Below are positions 4,322 through 9,064 of a stretch of 9,064 nt of DNA, one piece after another. Source of the DNA: Acidovorax_G sp046289925 (lineage in GTDB: Bacteria; Pseudomonadota; Gammaproteobacteria; Burkholderiales; Burkholderiaceae_C); the NCBI GenBank assembly GCA_046289925.1, contig JBKBUN010000133.1, positions 1-9,064 of the forward strand. The letters run 5' to 3'. The position numbers and the translations under genes were made by a program. A model generated the notes under the pieces. It made no database searches, was not told the DNA's origin, and was given only the letters and a program-made list of their open reading frames with translations. Numbering within the stretch: the stretch's first letter is position 1; every line of letters begins with the position of its first letter.

Positions 4322-6217
4322 ATGAACAACCTGTCGAGCCCGAGTCCAGCACGTGGCGTGAGCCACGTGGACGCTCTGCCCGTGGGTGCGCGCCTGGCCG
4401 AGTTCGAGATCCGCGCGCTGCTGGGGGTGGGCGGGTTCGGCATGGTGTACGAGGCCTTCGATCACTCGCTACACCGTGCGGTGGCCATCAAGGAGTACAT
4501 GCCCACCGCCCTGGCCGGGCGGTCCGAGGGGCAGTCGCTGTGGGTGCGTTCGGCGGGCGATCAGGCTTCGTACCGCGCGGGCCTGGCCTCCTTCGTGGCC
4601 GAAGCCCGGCTGCTGGCGCAGTTCGACCATCCCTCGCTGGTCAAGGTGTTCCGTTTCTGGGAGGCGAACAACACGGCCTATATGGTCATGCCCTTGTACA
4701 GCGGTATGACCCTGAAGCAGGCGCGCGCCCGCATGCGCACGCCGCCACCCGAGGCTTGGCTGCGCAAGGTGCTGTGGTCGGTGCTCGGTGCGCTGCGCGT
4801 GCTGCACGATGGCCAGACGCTGCACCGCGACATCTCACCCGACAACATTTTTCTGCAGGACAACGGCCCGCCGGTGCTGCTGGACCTGGGGGCGGCACGC
4901 CATGCGATCAACGACCAGGACCGCAGGCACACCGCCGTGCTCAAGGTGAACTACGCGCCGATCGAGCAGTACGCCGAAGGCGACAGCGACCTGCGCCAAG
5001 GCCCGTGGAGCGACCTGTATTCGCTGGGCGCAGTCGTCTATGGCTGCTTGTGCAATGACACGCCTTTGCCAGCCACGCTGCGCTCGATCCGCGATCGCAT
5101 GGTGCCTTTCTCGCGCGTGGCCAAAACCGTCAAGCGCCAGTTCGGCGTGGAGTACTCGGCCTCATTCGTGGCCGCGGTGTCGTCGGCGCTCGCCCTGCGG
5201 CCCGAAGATCGGCCTGCGACGATTGATGCGTTCCTGGCCGCGATGCACATGACGGCCCCTCCAGAGGGCGTCGAGCATTTCGATTTCCGCGCAGAACTGG
5301 GCGACATCTGGCGCGACCCAGCCGACCCGCCAGGGCCTGCGGTGGAGATGCCGGCGGTCGATGCGGTGTCGGTGCCGCTGGCCTCAGCGCAGGCCGATGC
5401 GGTCACGCGCGCCTATGACCCTCGCGATGTGGCAGACACCGTCTTCATTGATGCGGGCGACAGCACCCTGATGCTGGACGGCGACTCCGTGGTTCCGGAC
5501 CCTGACCCCAAGCCCGAAGCGCGCGAAACCGATCCTACGCGGCGTCATGGCGGCAAGCCCGGCGGCCGCAAGGCGACGGGGGCTTCGCCCTCCAAGCCCC
5601 GCGGGCGTCGGGCCGCGGCGTTGGGCTGGTGGGGTGTGGGCGTGCTGGTACTGGCTGTGGCTGGTGCCACAGTCTGGGCCGGCTGGCTCCGTGCGCCCAA
5701 GACGAAGCAACACGCCATCATCACCGAAATGGCCGATCCGCCGCGTCCGCTCATCACCACCGCTTCGCTGCCCGAATCGGTGCCGCAGCCGGTGCAAGCG
5801 GATCTCGGTGCGTCGGCGGCGCTGGTGGCGGCGGAGCCGTCCGCCCAGTCGGTATCGGCCGCCATGGCGGGTGCGTCGCGCCTTGCATCGCCTGCTTCTG
5901 CGACGCCGGGCCGAGCGGCTGCGCGCAGTGCAGCGCGCAAACCGGCCAGCGAGCCAGTAGCGCCCCCACCCCCTGCGGGGGTGGGCGCCCCCCCCCCCCC
6001 CCCGCCGCCTGAGCCGCCCCCAGTGCAGCCCAAACCCAAGCCAGCGCCGCGCCCCCTCAATCCGCAGGAGGCATGTGCAGACGCTGGATTTCTCGCGCGG
6101 CCCTTGTGCATCCACCAGGAATGCCAGAAGCCCGGGCAATTCAACCATCCGGTGTGCGTGGAGTCGCGCCGCAGGACCGAACAGGAAATCCAGCGCCAGC
6201 AACAAACGCCCAACTGA
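4322..6217 (+). CDS. Membrane-anchored serine/threonine protein kinase with Pro-rich, Cys-containing tail
   Basis: The product (631 aa) is a Hanks-type Ser/Thr kinase with a cytoplasmic kinase domain, one membrane segment and an extracytoplasmic tail. The kinase domain covers about 28-310: glycine loop GVGGFGMVY (35-43), ATP lysine K57 (AIKEYMP), helix-C E94, catalytic loop HRDISPDN (168-175, D170), DLG in place of DFG (188-190) and activation-segment end YAPIEQY (211-217). The HRD-loop Lys is Ser (S172). An acidic linker (about 320-400) and a basic stretch (405-430) precede the membrane helix at about 434-456. The tail is Ala/Pro-rich with a polyproline run coded by 16 consecutive C, then four Cys spaced C-x10-C-x4-C-x10-C (585-612). 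ATG 4322 is preferred to the in-frame TTG 4307; neither has a good Shine-Dalgarno. Substrate and signal are unknown. No phosphatase or FHA gene lies nearby. Confidence 0.9.
   Translation: MNNLSSPSPARGVSHVDALPVGARLAEFEIRALLGVGGFGMVYEAFDHSLHRAVAIKEYMPTALAGRSEGQSLWVRSAGDQASYRAGLASFVAEARLLAQFDHPSLVKVFRFWEANNTAYMVMPLYSGMTLKQARARMRTPPPEAWLRKVLWSVLGALRVLHDGQTLHRDISPDNIFLQDNGPPVLLDLGAARHAINDQDRRHTAVLKVNYAPIEQYAEGDSDLRQGPWSDLYSLGAVVYGCLCNDTPLPATLRSIRDRMVPFSRVAKTVKRQFGVEYSASFVAAVSSALALRPEDRPATIDAFLAAMHMTAPPEGVEHFDFRAELGDIWRDPADPPGPAVEMPAVDAVSVPLASAQADAVTRAYDPRDVADTVFIDAGDSTLMLDGDSVVPDPDPKPEARETDPTRRHGGKPGGRKATGASPSKPRGRRAAALGWWGVGVLVLAVAGATVWAGWLRAPKTKQHAIITEMADPPRPLITTASLPESVPQPVQADLGASAALVAAEPSAQSVSAAMAGASRLASPASATPGRAAARSAARKPASEPVAPPPPAGVGAPPPPPPPEPPPVQPKPKPAPRPLNPQEACADAGFLARPLCIHQECQKPGQFNHPVCVESRRRTEQEIQRQQQTPN
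5965..6003 (+). repeat. Homopolymer C16 next to a GC hairpin within the kinase gene
   Basis: A run of 16 C occupies 5988-6003 and codes for part of a polyproline stretch (kinase residues 556-562). Directly upstream, CCCACCCCC (5965-5973) and GGGGGTGGG (5977-5985) form a perfect 9-bp inverted repeat with a TGC loop. Long mononucleotide runs slip during replication and are also prone to sequencing error. One extra C leads to TGA at 6010-6012 and loss of the Cys module. One C fewer opens a frame running to 6326. Confidence 0.75.
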
Positions 6218-6254
6218 CGCAGGGCGCGCCGCAAGGTGCCGCATGCGGCAATGC

Positions 6255-6281
6255 TTGCACAATGAGCGGCCTTGTTATAAT
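6255..6281 (+). promoter_or_regulatory. Promoter of the rplM-rpsI operon
   Basis: A perfect TATAAT at 6276-6281 is preceded by TG at 6273-6274, forming an extended -10 (TGTTATAAT). A -35-like TTGCAC at 6255-6260 is spaced 15 bp; the short spacing is compensated by the extended -10. The predicted transcript start near 6288 leaves a leader of about 120 nt before rplM. This is the clearest sigma-70 promoter in the window, as expected for ribosomal protein genes. Confidence 0.8.
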
Positions 6282-6286
6282 GGCCG

Positions 6287-6320
6287 GCTTCGCAGCGTTC
6301 TTGCAGTCCCGCGGCGAAGC
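6287..6320 (+). promoter_or_regulatory. Leader hairpin at the 5' end of the rplM-rpsI transcript
   Basis: GCTTCGC (6287-6293) and GCGAAGC (6314-6320) are perfect inverted repeats. After an A/G mismatch, GCG (6295-6297) pairs with CGC (6310-6312), giving a 10-bp stem and a 12-nt loop. It starts at about the predicted +1. A 5'-terminal stem could protect the mRNA. It could also take part in leader-mediated autoregulation, as known for L13 in E. coli, but similarity to that target was not tested. Confidence 0.5.
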
Positions 6321-6406
6321 GATTGATCCCACCTAAGAGGTTTCCATCAGAGAAACACCGACCGTGGAAAAGGACCGCCAAACCACGTCTCCCCAAAGGA
6401 ACAACC

Positions 6407-6835
6407 ATGTCTACTTTCAGCGCAAAGCCCGCTGAGGTCGTGCATGAGTGGTTTGTGATTGACGCCACCGACAAGGTGCTCGGACGGGTAGCCAGCGAAG
6501 TTGCCCTCCGTCTGCGCGGCAAGCACAAGGCCATTTACACGCCTCACGTCGATACCGGCGATTACATCGTCGTCATCAACGCCTCCAAACTCAAGGTCAC
6601 TGGCACCAAGTCGCTCGACAAGGTGTACTACCGCCACTCGGGCTATCCCGGCGGCATCACGGCGACCAACTTCCGTGACCTGCAAGCCAAGCATCCTGGC
6701 CGCGCGCTGGAGAAGGCCGTCAAGGGCATGCTGCCCAAGGGTCCGCTCGGCTACGCCATGATCAAGAAACTCAAGGTGTACGGCGGTGCCGAACATCCGC
6801 ACACCGCTCAGCAGCCCAAGGCGCTGGAAATCTAA
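6407..6835 (+). CDS. rplM: 50S ribosomal protein L13
   Basis: L13 (142 aa, the standard bacterial length) is an early-assembling 50S subunit protein that binds 23S rRNA. The uL13 fold is recognisable throughout: WFVIDATDKVLGRVASEVA (about 15-33), LRGKHKAIYTPHVDTGDYI, the KVYYRHSGYPGGI loop, and the C-terminal MLPKGPLGYAMIKKLKVY followed by HPHTAQQPKALEI. ATG 6407 has AAAGGA 6 nt upstream. The gene is followed after 11 nt by rpsI, the conserved bacterial L13-S9 operon, and is read from the strong promoter at 6255-6281. Confidence 0.99.
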   Translation: MSTFSAKPAEVVHEWFVIDATDKVLGRVASEVALRLRGKHKAIYTPHVDTGDYIVVINASKLKVTGTKSLDKVYYRHSGYPGGITATNFRDLQAKHPGRALEKAVKGMLPKGPLGYAMIKKLKVYGGAEHPHTAQQPKALEI

Positions 6836-6846
6836 GGAGTCTTGAG

Positions 6847-7239
6847 ATGATTGGTGAATGGAACAATGGCACGGGCCGCCGCAAATCCAGCGTCGCCCGC
6901 GTGTTTCTGAAGAAGGGCTCCGGCAAGATCACGATCAACGGCAAAGACATTCAGCAGTACTTCGGCCGTGAAACCTCGATCATGATCGCCAAGCAGCCGC
7001 TGGTGCTGACCAACCATGTCGAAACCTTCGACATCCAGGTCAATGTGCACGGTGGTGGTGAATCTGGTCAAGCCGGTGCCACCCGTCACGGCATCACCCG
7101 CGCCCTGATCGATTACGATGCGTCGCTCAAGCCCGCACTGAGCCAAGCCGGCTTCGTGACGCGCGATGCCCGTGAGGTTGAGCGTAAAAAGGTCGGTCTG
7201 CATTCTGCACGCCGCGCCAAGCAGTTCTCCAAGCGTTGA
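6847..7239 (+). CDS. rpsI: 30S ribosomal protein S9
   Basis: S9 (130 aa, normal length) is a 30S head protein whose C-terminal tail reaches toward the P-site tRNA. Diagnostic segments are GTGRRKSSVARVFLKKGSG (8-26), INGKDIQQYFGRET, the glycine-rich NVHGGGESGQAGATRHGI, ITRALIDYD, and the basic C-terminus RKKVGLHSARRAKQFSKR ending in the invariant Lys-Arg. The Shine-Dalgarno AAGGAG (6834-6839) overlaps the rplM stop codon and lies 7 nt before ATG 6847, so the two genes are translated from one mRNA. A terminator follows about 50 nt after the stop. Confidence 0.99.
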   Translation: MIGEWNNGTGRRKSSVARVFLKKGSGKITINGKDIQQYFGRETSIMIAKQPLVLTNHVETFDIQVNVHGGGESGQAGATRHGITRALIDYDASLKPALSQAGFVTRDAREVERKKVGLHSARRAKQFSKR

Positions 7240-7287
7240 TCGCTATTGGAGCTGGCTGCGCCGTCTTCTGCGGCGAGCCGACTGCTC

Positions 7288-7313
7288 AAAAAGCCGCCTT
7301 CGGGCGGCTTTTT
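7288..7313 (+). terminator. Intrinsic terminator of rplM-rpsI
   Basis: GCCGCC-TTCG-GGCGGC is a perfect 6-bp stem with a UUCG tetraloop, flanked by five A before and five T after. That extends the possible stem to 11 bp and makes the signal fairly symmetric. It ends the ribosomal operon 48 nt after the rpsI stop. It also argues against starting the next gene at the upstream in-frame TTG (7246), which would place this hairpin inside the coding region. Confidence 0.93.
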
Positions 7314-7356
7314 CGTTTATGGTGCGCGTTTTCTTTCGCGTTCGCCTATCCCGCCT

Positions 7357-8061
7357 ATGCGTTTTCGACTTCTACGCCGCCGGTTGACCATCAGCGCGCC
7401 CCGTGTTGCGGTGCGCAGTGCGTTGCCGTGGCCCGTGCGCTGGCTGGTGCTGGCAGTGGTGCTGGGTTTCTGTGCGGCGGTGGCGCTCTGGGCCTTTGAG
7501 TTTGGCCGCTCCATTGCCGGGCTGGACGCAGGCTCCCGCGAGGAACTGATGCGTCTGCGAAGCGAGGTCGCACAACTGCGTGAGCAGGCGCAGCAGCAGC
7601 AGGCTGTGAACAATACTGCGCAGTCGATTCTCACAGCCGAGCGCGCCGCGGGTGAGGTGCTCAAGGGCCAGGTGCGCCAACTCGAAGCGGAAAACAGGGC
7701 TTTACGCGAGGACCTGGGCTTTTTCGAAAAGCTCATCCCATCGGCGCGGGGTGAAGGCTTGGCCATTCGCAGCCTGCAAGCCGAGCGCCTCGCCGACGGC
7801 CAACTGCGCTGGCAAGTGCTGGTGATGCAGCCGCAGCGCAACGCCCCGGAGTTCAACGGTCGGCTCGAACTGCAGTTTCAGGGTGTGCTGCAGGGGCAGG
7901 ACTGGATCTACACGGCACCAGCCCAAGCGCTGCAGTTGCGCCAGTACCGTCGGTTGGAAGGGCTGCAGGCGCTCACCGCTGGGGCCGTGGTAAAAACCGT
8001 CACCGCACGCGTGCTTGACGGCGCTGCTGTGCGTTCCACCCAGACGATCAGTCTTGACTGA
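7357..8061 (+). CDS. Single-pass membrane coiled-coil protein of unknown function (DUF6776-like)
   Basis: The product (234 aa) has no enzymatic motif that I recognise. A very basic N-terminus (MRFRLLRRRL) is followed by one membrane helix at about 29-49. Next comes a charged, Gln-rich coiled coil at about 60-125 (heptad-like EELMRLRSEVAQLREQ and LEAENRALREDL). A compact beta-rich C-terminal domain at about 130-234 follows the FFEKLIP motif. The topology suggests a cytoplasmic N-terminus and a periplasmic coiled coil plus domain. From memory it resembles the family named DUF6776, found beside bactofilin genes in betaproteobacteria; this was not checked. ATG 7357 is chosen because the earlier in-frame TTG (7246) precedes the rpsI terminator. 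No Shine-Dalgarno is evident. The bactofilin start lies 46 nt after the stop, consistent with a shared transcript and a role in envelope organisation. Confidence 0.85.
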   Translation: MRFRLLRRRLTISAPRVAVRSALPWPVRWLVLAVVLGFCAAVALWAFEFGRSIAGLDAGSREELMRLRSEVAQLREQAQQQQAVNNTAQSILTAERAAGEVLKGQVRQLEAENRALREDLGFFEKLIPSARGEGLAIRSLQAERLADGQLRWQVLVMQPQRNAPEFNGRLELQFQGVLQGQDWIYTAPAQALQLRQYRRLEGLQALTAGAVVKTVTARVLDGAAVRSTQTISLD

Positions 8062-8107
8062 TGATCCCTGCCAAACCCGGGCCCCAGGCCTGCCGGAGGT
8101 GCTGCCC

Positions 8108-8506
8108 ATGTTCTCGCGCAAGAAACAACCCCCTCTCAAAAGTCTGATCGCCCAAGGCACCCGGGTCGAGGGCGATTTGCTTTTTTCCGAGGGGATGCGC
8201 ATCGATGGCGAGGTGATCGGGGATGTCCGTGCCAGTGCCGAGCAGCCCAGCTTGCTCGTGATTTCGGAGACGGCCCAGGTCGAGGGCACCTTGCACGCCG
8301 ACCATGTGATCATCAACGGCACTGTCGTAGGCCCTGTGCACGCGGCCGAACTGCTGGAACTGCAACCCAGGGCCCGTGTCACAGGCAATGTGCACTACAA
8401 GTCGCTGGAAATGCACCAGGGTGCCGTCATCGCGGGTCAGATGTGCCCGGTGGTTGCGCTGGTGGAGGAAAAGCCCCCACTGCAGTTGGCGTCAAACGCT
8501 TCGTGA
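8108..8506 (+). CDS. Bactofilin family cytoskeletal protein
   Basis: Bactofilins are small proteins that polymerise without nucleotide into filaments. They scaffold cell-shape, stalk, polarity or cell-wall enzymes at the inner membrane. This one has 132 aa. A short basic N-terminal tail (MFSRKKQPPLKSLI, a likely membrane-contact or regulatory segment) precedes a right-handed beta-helix at about 17-115. The helix shows the typical periodic pattern of V/I-x-G turns: TRVEGDLLFSEGMRIDGEVIG, VISETAQVEGTLHADHVIINGTVVG and ARVTGNVHYKSLEMHQGAVIAG. A short proline-containing tail ends it. GGAGG at 8095-8099 lies 8 nt before ATG 8108. The neighbouring membrane coiled-coil gene is a natural candidate partner, which is inference from order. 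I give no gene symbol because bactofilin paralogues (bacA/bacM/ccmA) are not distinguishable here. Confidence 0.95.
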   Translation: MFSRKKQPPLKSLIAQGTRVEGDLLFSEGMRIDGEVIGDVRASAEQPSLLVISETAQVEGTLHADHVIINGTVVGPVHAAELLELQPRARVTGNVHYKSLEMHQGAVIAGQMCPVVALVEEKPPLQLASNAS

Positions 8507-8567
8507 CCAGAATTCCCGAGAAACTTGCAGTAGTATTCCCCAGCAGATATCCCAGACGGAGTTCCCT

Positions 8568-8933
8568 ATGAGTGCAGTGGCTGAAAACGTGTCCAATGAA
8601 ATGCCCGCCCCGATCCTGTTCACCGATAGCGCGGCGGCCAAGGTGGCGGATCTGATTGCAGAAGAGGGCAACCCCGACCTCAAGCTGCGCGTGTTTGTGC
8701 AGGGGGGTGGTTGCTCGGGCTTTCAGTACGGTTTCACATTCGATGAAATCGTGAACGAGGACGACACGACCATGACGAAGAATGGCGTGTCGCTGCTCAT
8801 CGATGCCATGAGCTACCAGTATCTGCTGGGTGCGGAAATCGACTACAAGGAAGACCTGCAGGGCGCGCAGTTTGTGATCAAGAACCCGAACGCGACCACG
8901 ACCTGTGGTTGTGGTTCGAGCTTTTCGGTCTGA
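8568..8933 (+). CDS. erpA: Iron-sulfur cluster insertion protein ErpA
   Basis: This A-type Fe-S carrier (121 aa, normal length) receives clusters from the scaffold machinery and delivers them to apo-proteins, including enzymes of isoprenoid synthesis and respiration. The three conserved cluster-binding Cys are present: C49 in VQGGGCSGFQYGF, and C113 and C115 in the TCGCGSSFSV C-terminus. The central LLIDAMSYQYLLGAEIDY segment is characteristic of the ErpA/IscA family, and the PAPILFTDSAAAKV start favours ErpA over IscA. GGAG at 8558-8561 lies 6 nt before ATG 8568. The gap to the bactofilin gene is 61 bp, so it may share that transcript or have its own promoter; no convincing promoter is seen. 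A terminator follows within 25 nt of the stop. Confidence 0.96.
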   Translation: MSAVAENVSNEMPAPILFTDSAAAKVADLIAEEGNPDLKLRVFVQGGGCSGFQYGFTFDEIVNEDDTTMTKNGVSLLIDAMSYQYLLGAEIDYKEDLQGAQFVIKNPNATTTCGCGSSFSV

Positions 8934-8956
8934 TCCAACCTTCCGTTCGCCTCAAT

Positions 8957-8979
8957 CAGCGGCCTGCGGGCCGTTTTTT
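8957..8979 (+). terminator. Intrinsic terminator of erpA
   Basis: CGGCC (8960-8964) and GGCCG (8969-8973) pair around a TGCG loop, with possible further G-U and A-U pairs at the base, followed by six T (8974-8979). It ends transcription 24-46 nt after the erpA stop. Confidence 0.85.
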
Positions 8980-9024
8980 GATGGGCAAAGGCGTGTGGTC
9001 CGACCCGCTAACCCACCGGGGCGA

Positions 9025-9054
9025 GGAGCCTGTCGGACATTGGAATCGTCGGCT
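9025..9054 (+). repeat. REP-like element, right copy (GGAG head plus imperfect hairpin)
   Basis: This is the same 30-nt unit as at 44-73 but on the opposite strand: GGAG, then AGCC...GGCT arms with the same bulged T and internal mismatch. It matches at 27 of 30 positions, or 29 of 32 when one flanking base on each side is added. The three changes are confined to the loop (TTGAG versus ATTGG). It lies 46 nt past the erpA terminator, in what appears to be intergenic DNA, and may continue past the window edge. Confidence 0.6.
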
Positions 9055-9064
9055 GGATGCACAG

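Noticed and set aside
5384..6262. 292-aa minus-strand frame opposite the kinase tail
   Set aside because: It is an Arg/Gly-rich shadow of the Pro/Ala-rich tail, with no recognisable features.
7246..7356. Extended N-terminus for the coiled-coil protein from TTG 7246
   Set aside because: It would place the rpsI intrinsic terminator inside the coding region and put extra non-conserved-looking residues before a basic n-region plus membrane helix.
8513..8540. Possible IscR type-2-like site or promoter upstream of erpA (CCC...TTGC...GTAGT; TTGCAG-17-TATCCC)
   Set aside because: The match to the remembered IscR consensus needs a one-base spacing change and has several mismatches. The promoter would start transcription within the ribosome binding site.

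Overview
The window looks like chromosomal core DNA from a high-GC betaproteobacterium, most likely a member of the Comamonadaceae (Acidovorax-like). This rests on the strong G/C third-position bias, on recognisable betaproteobacterial protein families, and on the order rplM-rpsI-(membrane coiled-coil protein)-bactofilin-erpA, which I know from that group. The genus is an inference from memory; no search was run. There is no phage, insertion sequence, CRISPR array, tRNA or rRNA.

Layout. Positions 1-114 hold an imperfect palindrome and a 30-nt REP-like element just upstream of the first gene. On the + strand, tlyA (115-1116, S4/FtsJ-type rRNA 2'-O-methyltransferase with an unusual charged insert) overlaps metF (1113-1973, methylenetetrahydrofolate reductase) by ATGA. 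A structured 133-bp gap leads to a small unknown gene (2107-2352), which overlaps or abuts an rlpA-like gene (about 2330-3166). Convergent to it on the - strand is rlmJ (3228-4115, 23S rRNA adenine methyltransferase), with a strong hairpin between the two stop codons. Divergent from rlmJ is a membrane-anchored Ser/Thr protein kinase (4322-6217). Its extracytoplasmic tail contains a run of 16 C and a symmetric four-cysteine module.

The right half is housekeeping. A strong extended -10 promoter and a leader hairpin precede rplM-rpsI (6407-7239), which ends in a canonical intrinsic terminator. Next come a single-pass membrane coiled-coil protein (7357-8061), a bactofilin (8108-8506) and erpA (8568-8933, A-type Fe-S carrier), closed by another intrinsic terminator. 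A second copy of the REP-like element lies just beyond it, inverted relative to the first.

Functional themes: one-carbon/SAM metabolism and SAM-dependent rRNA methylation (tlyA, metF, rlmJ); the cell envelope (rlpA, membrane coiled-coil protein, bactofilin, kinase tail); ribosome synthesis (rplM, rpsI); and Fe-S cluster delivery (erpA). I see no single new multi-gene system. The most notable items are the GGAG-headed inverted REP-like pair, the C16 tract that could switch the kinase tail on or off by slippage, the C-x10-C-x4-C-x10-C module, and the TlyA insertion.
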